DNA of 64,000 bases from Granulicella sp. WH15 (GTDB taxonomy: Bacteria; Acidobacteriota; Terriglobia; Terriglobales; Acidobacteriaceae): NCBI RefSeq assembly GCF_009914315.1, contig NZ_CP042596.1:992001-1056000 (forward strand). The letters are read 5' to 3'. The translations under genes were made by a program, and so were the position numbers. The notes beneath the pieces are model-generated. The model made no database searches. It saw only the letters and a list, made by a program, of their open reading frames with translations, and had not been told where the DNA came from. Position 1 is the first letter of the stretch; each line of letters begins with the position of its first letter. Shown here piece by piece: positions 9,019 through 17,247 of this stretch.

Positions 9019-9648
9019 GTGAAGCTGGTCGTCGGTCTCGGCAACCCCGGTATCGAATACCAGTTCACCCCGCATAACGCCGGGTTTCTGGCGATTGACC
9101 GCCTCGCAGAGCGTAGCGGGGTCACCGTCGCCAACCGCCGCGGCAAGGCGCTTACCGCCAGGGCCATCGTGGCCGGTCAAGAGGTTCTCCTGGCCAAGCC
9201 CGAGACCTTCATGAATCTCAGCGGGCTTTCGGTAGCCGCTCTGCTTCGTGAGCTTGAGATTCCGGTCCCATCGGCCTCTGAAAAGTCCGGTCTGATCGTG
9301 ATCTACGACGAGTTGGCGATTCCGCTCGGGCAGCTTCGCATCCGCGAGCGCGGCTCGGCGGGTGGGCACAACGGGGTCAAGTCGATCTCGAGCGTGCTCG
9401 GCAGTGAGGAGTGGATTCGCATCCGGATCGGGGTCGGCAAACCGCCCACCACCACCGGCCGCGAGATCAAGGCAGGCGGCACCAACTACCTGCTCTCTCC
9501 GATGCGCAAGATGGAGCTGGGCGTGCTGGATGAAGTGCTCGATGACGCCGCCCGCGCCGTCGAGATGGTCCTGACCGACGGTGTCGGCAAGGCCATGAAC
9601 GAGTTCAACCGGAAGGTCAACGGCGAGTCCGCTGACTCGAAGGAGTAA
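9019..9648 (+). CDS. pth: Peptidyl-tRNA hydrolase
   Basis: Releases tRNA from peptidyl-tRNA that drops off ribosomes. The N-terminus carries the family signature GLGNPGIEYQFTPHNAGF with the catalytic His in PHNAGF, then the Asn-containing PETFMNLSG and the GSAGGHNGVKSI loop. The 209-residue length is normal. The start is GTG at 9019, with AAGAAAGGAAA 9-19 bases upstream. It lies between the rplY hairpin and rpsF. Confidence 0.95.
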   Translation: MKLVVGLGNPGIEYQFTPHNAGFLAIDRLAERSGVTVANRRGKALTARAIVAGQEVLLAKPETFMNLSGLSVAALLRELEIPVPSASEKSGLIVIYDELAIPLGQLRIRERGSAGGHNGVKSISSVLGSEEWIRIRIGVGKPPTTTGREIKAGGTNYLLSPMRKMELGVLDEVLDDAARAVEMVLTDGVGKAMNEFNRKVNGESADSKE

Positions 9649-9733
9649 TAAGAAGTTTCACAGCATGAGTAGCAGGTTGTGGAGTAATCGCAGCAACAGT
9701 TTCCAAACCGTTGTCGACACAGAGTCGGCACGG

Positions 9734-9752
9734 TGCGAAGCAGAACTTCGCA
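9734..9752 (+). promoter_or_regulatory. Hairpin directly upstream of rpsF
   Basis: TGCGAAG/CTTCGCA, a perfect 7-bp stem with loop CAGAA, ends 16 bases before the rpsF start and just before AGAAAGAAG. Several phyla autoregulate this operon by S6:S18 binding to the rpsF leader. I see a hairpin in the right place but cannot confirm the conserved bulge of that motif. Confidence 0.4.
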
Positions 9753-9768
9753 GAAAGAAGTAGACCGA

Positions 9769-10269
9769 ATGAATCGTACCTACGAAATCATGTTCATCGT
9801 CCGCCCGGACGTCGAAGAAGCCGACCTCGACAAGCTGATTGAAGGCTTCCAGAAGAACGTCACCGATGGTGGCGGCGAAGTCCGCAGCACCGAGAAGATG
9901 GGCCGTCGCCGGCTCGCCTATACCGTGCGCAAGTTCAACGACGGCTTCTACGTCCTGCTCACCATCGTAGCCGAGGGCCAGCTCATCACCGAGATCGAGC
10001 GTCGTCTCCGTGTCTCCGAGCAGGTCATCAAGTTCATCACCGTGCGCATCGACGAGGAAGAGAAGCGCCTCGCCAAGATCAAGCACCACCGCGAGACGCA
10101 TGTGAAGCGTTCGGCTCTGCCGGTCGCCCAGCCTGTTGCGGCTCCTGTCGCCGCTCCCGTGGCCGAGGCCCCCGTTGCAGCCGCTCCCGAGACCACCGAG
10201 GCGCCCGCAGTCGAGGCTCCTGTCGCCGTGGCCGAGACTCCTGCCGCGACCGAGACGGTTTCCGCCTAA
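9769..10269 (+). CDS. rpsF: 30S ribosomal protein S6
   Basis: Small-subunit platform protein that pairs with S18. The first 100 residues are a standard S6 (MNRTYEIMFIVRPDVEE, then EKMGRRRLAYTVRKF). From about residue 118 there is an Ala/Pro/Val/Glu-rich tail of some 48 residues (repeats of APVAAPVAEAPVAA type) not found in canonical S6, probably disordered. I start at ATG 9769, where homology begins; the frame is open to 9733. It starts the rpsF-rpsR-rplI cluster. Confidence 0.95.
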   Translation: MNRTYEIMFIVRPDVEEADLDKLIEGFQKNVTDGGGEVRSTEKMGRRRLAYTVRKFNDGFYVLLTIVAEGQLITEIERRLRVSEQVIKFITVRIDEEEKRLAKIKHHRETHVKRSALPVAQPVAAPVAAPVAEAPVAAAPETTEAPAVEAPVAVAETPAATETVSA

Positions 10270-10428
10270 CTTCTTCGCCCGGCTCATTAGCGGGCGAGCT
10301 TGCAACACCACGCCGAACCCTCGCTTCCTGACGATCTGATGATCCTCAGTTCAGAGATTCCACCGCGAGTCTGGAGCGCAGGGGACGCACAACGTAGCAT
10401 CCCTTTTCAGGGAAATAGAGGAATCAAA

Positions 10429-10821
10429 ATGGCTGACGAAACCAGCACCCCGACCGAGACGCAGGCACCAGCGGCTGCGGCTCCTGCCACCACCACCGGC
10501 CACTCCGGCCCCAGCACCGGCTTCGTTCCGCGCGGACCCCGTCCTGCGGGCGGACCTGGCGGCCCCCGTCCCGCGGGTGGTCCCGGCGGCCCCGGCGGGC
10601 GCAAGTTCTTCCGCCGCAAGAAGGTCTGCAAGTTCTGCACCGAGAAGATCGACCAGATCAGCTACCGCGATGTCCGCCTGCTGCAGGGCTTCGTCGCCGA
10701 GCGCGGCAAGATCGTTCCGCGCCGCCTGACGGGTGTCTGCACGACCCATCAGCGTCGCCTCTCGCTCGCCATCAAGCAGTCGCGCAACATCGCGCTGCTC
10801 GCCTTCGCCGCCCGCTTCTAA
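10429..10821 (+). CDS. rpsR: 30S ribosomal protein S18 with Pro/Gly-rich N-terminal extension
   Basis: The C-terminal part (residues 55-130) is canonical S18: [59 protein letters not shown]. The first 55 residues are an unusual Ala/Thr then Gly/Pro-rich stretch with a duplicated [10 protein letters not shown] unit; typical S18 is 75-90 residues. ATG 10429 is preceded by AATAGAGGAATCAA (GAGG). Two Cys (KVCKFC) are kept, unlike the Cys-free S18 forms. It lies between rpsF and rplI. Confidence 0.93.
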   Translation: MADETSTPTETQAPAAAAPATTTGHSGPSTGFVPRGPRPAGGPGGPRPAGGPGGPGGRKFFRRKKVCKFCTEKIDQISYRDVRLLQGFVAERGKIVPRRLTGVCTTHQRRLSLAIKQSRNIALLAFAARF

Positions 10822-10853
10822 CTTAAGGCCACACCAGCATTCGGAGAAACACC

Positions 10854-11333
10854 ATGGAAGTCATTCTGAAAGAAGATGTAGTCAAGCTCGGACACCGCGG
10901 CGATGTCGTGAAGGTGGCCGACGGCTACGGACGCAACTATCTTCTGCCCGGCAAGCTCGCGATTGAAGCGACTGCCGCCAACAAGGCAGTCATCGAGCAG
11001 ATGAAGGGCTCGGCTATCCGCAAGTCCGCCAAGGAGAAGATCCAGGCGGAGGAGCTTTCGAGCACCATGCAGGAGATCGAGCTGCTCTTCGAGCGCAAGG
11101 TCGGCGAGAACGATCACCTCTTCGGCTCGGTCACCTCGGGCGATATCGCCCAGCAGCTTGAGCTGAAAGGCTTTACCGTCGATCGCCGCAAGATCGCGAT
11201 CGAGGAGCCTCTCAAGACGCTTGGCGAGTTCCACGTTCCCATCAAGCTGCATCGCGAGGTCACGACGCATGTTAAGGTCACGATCAAGAGCGATGCTCCT
11301 GAAGAGGTTGTGGCTCCCGCACCGGCAGTCTAA
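10854..11333 (+). CDS. rplI: 50S ribosomal protein L9
   Basis: Large-subunit protein at the L1-stalk base. Starts MEVILKEDVVKLGHRGDVV with the GYGRNYLLP signature at about residues 22-31, a charged connecting helix, then the C-terminal rRNA-binding domain (LFGSVTSGDIAQQL). Length 159 is usual. GGAGAAA precedes the ATG by 7 bases. Last gene of the ribosomal cluster, 32 bases after rpsR. Confidence 0.96.
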   Translation: MEVILKEDVVKLGHRGDVVKVADGYGRNYLLPGKLAIEATAANKAVIEQMKGSAIRKSAKEKIQAEELSSTMQEIELLFERKVGENDHLFGSVTSGDIAQQLELKGFTVDRRKIAIEEPLKTLGEFHVPIKLHREVTTHVKVTIKSDAPEEVVAPAPAV

Positions 11334-11348
11334 CCAGCTTCTTCCCAA

Positions 11349-11389
11349 ACGGCCCCAACGATGCTTTTGCGTCGTTGGGGCCGTTTTTT
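11349..11389 (+). terminator. Rho-independent terminator of the rpsF-rpsR-rplI operon
   Basis: A 13-bp perfect stem (ACGGCCCCAACGA / TCGTTGGGGCCGT) followed directly by six T. Confidence 0.93.
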
Positions 11390-11451
11390 GTGGTCGGTAG
11401 AACGTGGAGTTGTGACGGTAAAACGTGGAGTTGGTGCGGTGTGGATCTACG

Positions 11452-11479
11452 GTGATTGCACTATTTTTAGTGCAATCAC
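11452..11479. repeat. Perfect 12-bp inverted repeat overlapping the hemG stop codon
   Basis: GTGATTGCACTA and TAGTGCAATCAC enclose TTTT. The right arm contains the minus-strand hemG stop at 11476-11478. There is no T-run on the minus strand. It may end or protect the hemG transcript. Just to its left, AACGTGGAGTTG occurs twice (11401 and 11422). Confidence 0.7.
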
Positions 11480-12858
11480 TTCGGTTGGGCTATCTCCCGG
11501 GCTAAGGTGCGGGCTTCGCGGATCAGGTCCGGCAGTCCGACCCCCCGGTAGGCGTTGCCGAGGAGGTGAAGGCCGGGGTGCTGGGCGACCTGACGGTCCA
11601 GCTCGGCGAGCCGATCCAGATGGCCGACGGCGTACTGGGGGAGGCTGTGGGGCCAGCGGCGGACGATGGTGAAAGATGGTTCGGGCAGGGGGCCGAGGAT
11701 CTTTTGCAGCTCCTCGAAGGCCTGGGCGGCGATCTCGTCGTCGGGCATGATGGCGATGGCGGGGGCGCGCTCGCCGCCGAAGAAGGCTCGCAGCAGGTGG
11801 GTGCCCTGAGGCACGCGGTTGGGGAACTTCTGGTCGATGAAGGTTCCGGCCAGTAGGTTGTTGGTCTCGCCGTCGGGGACGAGGAAGCCGAAGCCGGGGG
11901 GGAGGTCGAACGGCTGGGTGAAGGCCAGGGCGATGATGACGGCAGAGGTGGCCTCGAAGGGGAGCAGGGCGGTGTCGACTATGCCGCCGAGGAGCTGGCG
12001 GCTGATGTGGCCGGGTGTGGCTACGATGACGCGGTCGAAGTCCTGGTAGGAGGGGGGCTTTCCGGCCAGTTCGACTGTCCAGGCCTGACCGGCGGTGACC
12101 AGGTCGCTGACGGTGGTGTTGAGGCGAATCCACTCGGGTGGGATGGCGGCGACCATGCGCTCGATCAGGGAGCCGCTGCCCGAGGCCAGGGAGGTGAAGA
12201 TCGGCTGGGGGGAGGCGGTCTTTGGCTTGGATTGCAGGGCGAGGATGAGGGAGCCGTGCTCGCGCTCCATCTGGACGAAGGCGGGCATGACCGCGCGGAC
12301 GCTGAGGCGGGTAACGTCTCCGCCAAAGACGCCCGAGAGCAGGGGAGCGGCTACGGTGTGGAGGACCTCTTCGCCGAAGTGGCGTAGGACGAAGCTGGCT
12401 ACGGACTCGTCGCGGTCGGGGGTGGCGGCGCGGAGCTCTTCGGCTCGGCCGGGTTCGGAGGCGTAGGCGGCGATGGCGGCAGGGCTGAAGAGTTCCGAAC
12501 GGGTGAGGGCTTCGAGGTCGGTCGGGACCATCATGCGCATTCCATCGGGGATGGGGATGAGGCGACCGTTGCGCAGGATGTAGGTGATGCGGGTGGCGTC
12601 GAGGGAGGAGATCAGCTCGTTGCCGAGGCCCAATTCCTCAGCTAATTCGCGTGCCCAGGGCTTTTCGGTGATCCAGCCGTCGGGGCCGCACTCGACGACG
12701 AAGCCTTCGCGGCGGACGGTCTCGACGATGCCGCCGAGGCGGGGGGAGGCTTCGAAGAGGGTTACATCTTGAGTCGGGTCGATTTGGGCTAGCTGCCAGG
12801 CGGCGGTGACTCCAGCGATGCCACCGCCGATGATGGCTGTGCGAGGCTTAGACGTCAT
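11476..12858 (-). CDS. hemG: Protoporphyrinogen/coproporphyrinogen III oxidase (FAD)
   Basis: An oxygen-dependent HemG/HemY-type oxidase late in haem synthesis. The N-terminus has the FAD dinucleotide fold [13 protein letters not shown] (residues 9-21), the acidic ribose-binding Glu in LFEAS, and [22 protein letters not shown]. The C-terminus has [18 protein letters not shown], which binds FAD. Length 460 is normal. The start ATG at 12858 overlaps the stop of the DUF1348 gene (ATGA), implying translational coupling. Whether it uses the copro- or protoporphyrin substrate cannot be settled here. Confidence 0.93.
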   Translation of the reverse strand: MTSKPRTAIIGGGIAGVTAAWQLAQIDPTQDVTLFEASPRLGGIVETVRREGFVVECGPDGWITEKPWARELAEELGLGNELISSLDATRITYILRNGRLIPIPDGMRMMVPTDLEALTRSELFSPAAIAAYASEPGRAEELRAATPDRDESVASFVLRHFGEEVLHTVAAPLLSGVFGGDVTRLSVRAVMPAFVQMEREHGSLILALQSKPKTASPQPIFTSLASGSGSLIERMVAAIPPEWIRLNTTVSDLVTAGQAWTVELAGKPPSYQDFDRVIVATPGHISRQLLGGIVDTALLPFEATSAVIIALAFTQPFDLPPGFGFLVPDGETNNLLAGTFIDQKFPNRVPQGTHLLRAFFGGERAPAIAIMPDDEIAAQAFEELQKILGPLPEPSFTIVRRWPHSLPQYAVGHLDRLAELDRQVAQHPGLHLLGNAYRGVGLPDLIREARTLAREIAQPK

Positions 12859-13316
12859 AGGCCCAGTTCGCTCAGGCTGGGGTGGTCGTCGGGACGGGTG
12901 CTCTGGGGCCAGTGGAAGAGGCGGTCGGCGGGCTGGACGGGCAGGTCGTTGATGCAGGCGTAGCGGTGGTGCATCAAGCCTTCGTCGTTGAACTCCCAGT
13001 TCTCGTTGCCGTAGGAGCGGAACCATTGGCCGGAGTCGTCGTGCCACTCGTAGGCGAAGCGGACGCCGATGCGGTCGCCGGTGAAGGCCCAGAGTTCTTT
13101 GATGAGGCGGTACTCCAGCTCGCGGGTCCACTTGCGGGTGAGGAACTGGACGATCTGCTCGCGGCCGGTGACGAACTCGGAGCGGTTGCGCCAGACGCTG
13201 TCGACGGTGTAGGCGAGGGAGACGCGGTTGGGGTCGCGGGAGTTCCATCCGTCTTCGGCCTTGCGGACCTTCTGGATGGCGGTTTCGAGGGTGAAGGGCG
13301 GGACGGGGGGAGTCAT
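12855..13316 (-). CDS. DUF1348 protein (NTF2/SnoaL-like fold)
   Basis: A 153-residue protein of the DUF1348 family, a small alpha+beta-barrel fold related to NTF2. It contains the well-kept stretches [36 protein letters not shown] and [20 protein letters not shown], and ends [12 protein letters not shown] as family members do. Biochemical role unknown. It overlaps hemG by 4 bases (ATGA), so the two are co-translated. Starts at ATG 13316. Confidence 0.88.
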   Translation of the reverse strand: MTPPVPPFTLETAIQKVRKAEDGWNSRDPNRVSLAYTVDSVWRNRSEFVTGREQIVQFLTRKWTRELEYRLIKELWAFTGDRIGVRFAYEWHDDSGQWFRSYGNENWEFNDEGLMHHRYACINDLPVQPADRLFHWPQSTRPDDHPSLSELGL

Positions 13317-13445
13317 GTTTAGATCGTAACGCGCTTGTGGGGATTTTTTACGTGACGGGGCGAGTACCGCACGAAGTGCCGCCCGCCCGGAGTTAGGGCG
13401 TTTTTGTTTTTGCGATGAGATGGGGATTTTGGGTGAGTTGAGGAA

Positions 13446-13640
13446 GTCGTTCCTCAGCGGCTAAAGCCGCGTTTCTTGGTATGCCGGGATGGCACGGCTG
13501 AAGCCGTGTCCTTAATAGTCTAGGTTGCAAGGAAGAAAGCTTAACCCCGGGGCTAAAGCCCGCGTTGGAGGTGGTTTTTGATGTCCGGGCTAAAGTCCAG
13601 ACCTACCTCAGAAGCAACGGCAAAAGCGAAGTCTGAGAAG
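13446..13640. repeat. Modular intergenic repeat, copy 1 (modules B1 and B2)
   Basis: Carries GTTCCTCAGCGGCTAAAGCC and GGATGGCACGGCTGAAGCCG (module B1), then GGGGCTAAAGCCCG and TGATGTCCGGGCTAAAG (module B2) and CAGAAGCAACGGCAA. The same strings recur around 53.9, 33.2, 43.0 and 60.8 kb. A reversed piece of module D (GCACGAAGTGCCGCCCGCCC) lies just left, near 13362. Confidence 0.9.
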
Positions 13641-13707
13641 TTCTCTGAGGATGAAGCAGATAGAGAGAGAACGGCGTTTCTCAGGACAAACGCTATTAGG
13701 AGGATAT

Positions 13708-14580
13708 CTAGTCTTCGAGTTCAAGCCACCCTTGATCCCCGCATTGAGGAAATGCTTTGACGAGCTTTGCAATGAAGGCAGACCACGTTTCGCTGACTTT
13801 CATAAGAGTGATCACCGCGAAGATATGGTGCGAAAGCGCAGGTTGGCCAATATCGTCACTAAGCCATTGGTGATGTTTGACGAGCCTCTCGCCATTTTCG
13901 AGCATCGGATTTCTGGATTCCAACTCTCCCAGTATGCCTGGCGCTAACCGCATGTAGACTATGAAGTTTGTAAAGTTCCCTACGCATTGCGGAGGGTTGA
14001 TGGATCGCCCCTTCCACTCCCACTTTCGCAGCCGGTAGATTTCTTGATAGAAGTCGTCCGGGAAGCGCTTATTCCATGAGTCGTAGTCAGTTTTTAAGAA
14101 CTTATCGAAGATTTCCTGCAGCGAACCCTTTGTTCGCTTAGCTTGATAACCTGTCGCCTCATCAATCATCGCTATAAGGCCGACGTTGGCAAGGGAGATG
14201 ATGATACTTTCTGCGGCGCGCGCGGTGCGCATTAGCGCGGCAGTCTGAAGAACTCCAATCTCTCTTGCTTTCAGGAGGAATTTGCAGAGCGTGACCAGAC
14301 CTTCGGCTTCAAATCCTTCGATGAGTTTCCCTGCATTGGATCGGAAGCAGATCGGGTTTTCAAATACGCTCATTGCTGTCGTAAGTGCGCTGTTTCTCAT
14401 AAGTTGATGCTGAGAGATCTTACGAAGAGTGTCTTTATTGCCACCGGTAGTCGGTAATGCGAGGACCTCTTTGAAAGTTTCTTTTGCCAGTAAGCGTCGA
14501 CCGTCGCGAAGGTTGAACGCCAATAAATTCCACTTGCCTATTGTTACTCGGCCTTGGTGCGTCGCAAAAGCTAATTCCAT
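13708..14580 (-). CDS. P63C domain-containing protein (phage-related)
   Basis: The C-terminal two thirds fit the P63C domain found in phage and accessory proteins: IDEATGYQAKRTKGSLQEIF, WNKRFPDDFYQEIYRLRKW, FTNFIVYMRLAPGILGELE, LVKHHQWLSDDIGQPALSHH. The N-terminal part (about 120 residues) has no assignment. I chose ATG 14580 (290 residues) because GGAGG sits 5 bases upstream; the frame extends to 14601. Base composition is more AT-rich than the neighbouring hem genes. Beside an IS110 element, it looks like acquired DNA. Molecular function of the domain is not known to me. Confidence 0.82.
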   Translation of the reverse strand: MELAFATHQGRVTIGKWNLLAFNLRDGRRLLAKETFKEVLALPTTGGNKDTLRKISQHQLMRNSALTTAMSVFENPICFRSNAGKLIEGFEAEGLVTLCKFLLKAREIGVLQTAALMRTARAAESIIISLANVGLIAMIDEATGYQAKRTKGSLQEIFDKFLKTDYDSWNKRFPDDFYQEIYRLRKWEWKGRSINPPQCVGNFTNFIVYMRLAPGILGELESRNPMLENGERLVKHHQWLSDDIGQPALSHHIFAVITLMKVSETWSAFIAKLVKAFPQCGDQGWLELED

Positions 14581-14639
14581 CACAACCTCCGTGCTTGACA
14601 CAATGGTAAGCTCTGCAAATCAATATGTCAGCTGAGGAA

Positions 14640-16150
14640 AAAGCGGAATAAAGTAACCAGGAGTAACCTTTCAGTAATCCTTGGTAACGCCTTGCGTCAC
14701 TTGCCTAAGCCATAGCTTCCATGGCGGCGTTGCATTGAGTGCTGGATTAGTACCTACAAATGGGATGAGCAGGTCCTCCGAAGGAGGAGCAGACTGTTCC
14801 CATGAAGAAGCCAGCGCAACACCTCATCGCTGAAGTTCCACGCAGGCAAGCCAAGGTCGAGATGACGATCGGCATCGACCTTGGCGATGTCTGGAGCCAT
14901 TACTGCACTCTCAACCAGGACGGAGAAGTGGTCGACCGTGGCCGCTTCAGAACTACCCCGAAGGCGATTGAGAAGTGGTTCACCGACGTGCCATCAGCGC
15001 GGGTCGCGATGGAGGCCGGAACACACTCGATCTGGATCAGCGCACAGTTGCAGGAACTAGGCCACGAAGTGATCGTGGCGAACGTTCGCGAGTTACGTGC
15101 GATCTCGCACAGTGATCGGAAGAGCGATCAGGTGGATGCTGAGAAGCTGGCAAGATATGCGCGGCTTGATCCGAATATCTTGAGGCCGATCGCCCATCGT
15201 ACGGTCGAGCAACAGCAGGCTCTGACTCTGATTCGTGCGCGAGCGCTGCTGGTGCGACTGCGTACCGCTGCGGTGAACGCCGTTCGTGGTCTGACGAAGT
15301 CGTGCGGCTACCGTATGCCTGCCTCTGCCACAACGTGCTTCGCCCAGCGCAGCGTTGCTGTTATGCCACCTGGACTGGCACACGCGCTCGGTCCGGTGCT
15401 TCAGCAGATCGCGGAGATGACAGTAAAGATCAAGCTGTACGACCGACAGATCCAACAGCTCGGCCAGACCGAGTATCCAGAGACGCAGGCGCTGCTGAAG
15501 GTTCACGGCGTCGGCCACCTCACCGCCTTGACCTTCGTGCTGACGCTCGGCAGCAAGGAACGGTTCGGACGAAGTCGTGATGTCGGTTGCTATCTTGGCC
15601 TACGGCCTCGTCGAAGTCAGTCCGGAGACCATGATCCTCAGCTTGGCATCACCCATGCCGGCAATGCATACCTCCGAAGTCTGCTGATCGAGTGCTCCAA
15701 CCATATCCTCCGACCGCACGGACGAGACTCGGCGCTGCGCCAGTGGGGTCTGCACTTGGCCGCACGAGGTGGTAAGCAGGCCAAGAGTAAGGCCGTCGTC
15801 GCAGTAGCACGCAAGCTTGCGGTGTTGCTCCATCATCTCTGGAGCACCCAAGCTACATATATGCCGTTCTACGAACAAGCTGCTTGAGAGATCAACATGT
15901 TCACCCGTTGCGACGACACCGTGTTCCGATGACTGCGAGCCGACTTCGGCCTTCGAGGCCGACCGATAAATGGCAGCATCGACTCTCCTCTCGAACCCCA
16001 ACCGGCACCGAGCTTGCATGAAGACAGCTCATCCAGAGTGCGAATAGAAACACGGTGGAGAGCAACGAAGCCAAGAGCAACAACAAAAGCAAAAGCCCTA
16101 TGAAGGAAAAAACAAAGAACAATCACTTGACACTAGTGACCTGCTCATAG
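14640..16150 (+). mobile_element. IS110-family insertion sequence (approximate limits)
   Basis: Built around the transposase at 14802-15887. No terminal inverted repeats or target duplication could be seen, as expected for the family, so both ends are estimates. The non-coding stretch before the transposase holds hairpins (GCCAT/ATGGC near 14713-14729; TCCTCC/GGAGGA near 14773-14787). The stretch after it holds an A-rich CAA/AAGC tract near 16070-16100. Confidence 0.55.
14802..15887 (+). CDS. IS110-family transposase/recombinase
   Basis: A 361-residue recombinase with the N-terminal RuvC-like DEDD domain: Asp in IGIDLGD, Glu in RVAMEAGTHS, and the Asp pair in KSDQVDAEKLAR. The C-terminal transposase_20 domain has LLKVHGVGHLTALTFV, RDVGCYLGLRPRRSQSGDHD and GITHAGNAYLRSLLIECSNH. 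The position before xAGN, often Ser in this family, is Thr-His here. The end (KAVVAVARKLAVLLHHLW) is intact. No stop or frameshift is visible, so the element could be active. Start chosen at ATG 14802, preceded by GAAGGAGGAGC. Confidence 0.93.
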   Translation: MKKPAQHLIAEVPRRQAKVEMTIGIDLGDVWSHYCTLNQDGEVVDRGRFRTTPKAIEKWFTDVPSARVAMEAGTHSIWISAQLQELGHEVIVANVRELRAISHSDRKSDQVDAEKLARYARLDPNILRPIAHRTVEQQQALTLIRARALLVRLRTAAVNAVRGLTKSCGYRMPASATTCFAQRSVAVMPPGLAHALGPVLQQIAEMTVKIKLYDRQIQQLGQTEYPETQALLKVHGVGHLTALTFVLTLGSKERFGRSRDVGCYLGLRPRRSQSGDHDPQLGITHAGNAYLRSLLIECSNHILRPHGRDSALRQWGLHLAARGGKQAKSKAVVAVARKLAVLLHHLWSTQATYMPFYEQAA

Positions 16151-16245
16151 AAAGTCGGCTTGTCGGGACTAATTCCGCTGATGGAAGGCGAGTTTGCGTG
16201 GGCTAAGTCAAGGATTGGACCTTAACTCTGTGAGGCATGTCCTGC
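15888..16245. other. Non-coding stretch after the IS110 transposase
   Basis: No credible gene. GGCCTTCGAGGCC (15949-15961) forms a small hairpin, and the A-rich CAA/AAGC tract resembles the low-complexity part of the intergenic repeat family. It probably includes the right end of the IS and the hemH downstream region. Confidence 0.4.
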
Positions 16246-17247
16246 TTATTCGGCGGTGGCCAGTTTTATGAGGGCTTCGATGAGGATGGGGGAGGCGTTC
16301 AGGCTCTCGGCGCGCCAGAGGTCTAGGCCAAGCTCTTTGGCTGTGGCTTTGAAGGCTATGTCGATGTCGTAGAGGATCTCTACGTGGTCGCAGAGGAAGC
16401 CGATCGGTTGCATGACTACTCCCTTGTAGCCCTCGGCGGCTAGGGCCTTCAGGGTCTCTTCTACTGTGGGGCCGATCCAGGGGGCTCCGGCGATGCCCTG
16501 GCTCTGGAAGGCGAAGTACCAGTCGGGGTCGGTGAGGCCGGCGGCTTCGGCTACGCGGATCGCCGTCTGTTTGCACTCGACAGGGTAGGGGTCCGGGGTG
16601 GCGGTGGCGTCGTAGGTCTGGATGCCGTCGGCGGGGATGGGGGTGGTGGGGCGGGTGGGCTGGTCTGAAGTGCTACTAGGCGTGCCCGGGAGGAGGGTGC
16701 GGCAGGGGACCGAGTGGGCCGTGAAGAGGACTGGGACGCGGGTGCCGGTGGCGGCGCAGGCTTCCTTCCAGACAGGCAGAAGGCGGTCGGCGAAGGCGCG
16801 GGCTAGGAGAGGCTCTTCGGCCCAGCCGGAGATGAACTCCATCTCTATGCCCTCGGCGGCAGAGGTGGCCGCGCGGCGGTAGAGGCCGGTGCTGGTGCGG
16901 GAGTTCTGAGGGGCCAGACAGATGGCGCGGAAGCTGTGGATGCCGTCAGAGCGCATCCGGGCGACCACGTCGGCGATGTAAGGCTGCCAGTTGCGCATGC
17001 CTACGTAGACAGGGATCGTCAGGGACTCGCGTAGGAGGCGGGTTTGCTCGAGCGTCCAGTGGGTGAGCGGGGGGCCTTCGGGGAGAGGCTCGTCGCGCAG
17101 GCCGATCTCGGCGTAGCGGTGTTGGAGTTCCTCTACGACGGACTGGGGGAGCTGGCGGCCGCCGGTTACTTTGCTGAGATATTCGGCCATCTGGCCTAGT
17201 GTGTCGGGGGTGCCGTGGGCCAGGAGGAGGATCGCTTCGGGCTTCAT
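16246..17247 (-). CDS. hemH: Ferrochelatase
   Basis: Inserts ferrous iron into a porphyrin. The 333-residue protein starts MKPEAILLLAHGTPD and has the metal-site His in VLFTAHSVP and the conserved Glu in CDHVEILYDID, plus FAFQSQGIAGAPWIGP. A Pro/Thr-rich loop after HSVP (about residues 185-215) is longer than usual. The start ATG (17247) shares its A with the hemE stop (TAATG), so hemE-hemH are translationally coupled. Directly downstream lies the IS110/P63C insert, beyond which hemG continues on the same strand. Confidence 0.94.
   Translation of the reverse strand: MKPEAILLLAHGTPDTLGQMAEYLSKVTGGRQLPQSVVEELQHRYAEIGLRDEPLPEGPPLTHWTLEQTRLLRESLTIPVYVGMRNWQPYIADVVARMRSDGIHSFRAICLAPQNSRTSTGLYRRAATSAAEGIEMEFISGWAEEPLLARAFADRLLPVWKEACAATGTRVPVLFTAHSVPCRTLLPGTPSSTSDQPTRPTTPIPADGIQTYDATATPDPYPVECKQTAIRVAEAAGLTDPDWYFAFQSQGIAGAPWIGPTVEETLKALAAEGYKGVVMQPIGFLCDHVEILYDIDIAFKATAKELGLDLWRAESLNASPILIEALIKLATAE

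Noticed and set aside
11476..13248. 590-codon version of hemG reaching back through the DUF1348 gene
   Set aside because: FAD-binding homology starts at the ATG at 12858; the upstream part is another frame of DUF1348.
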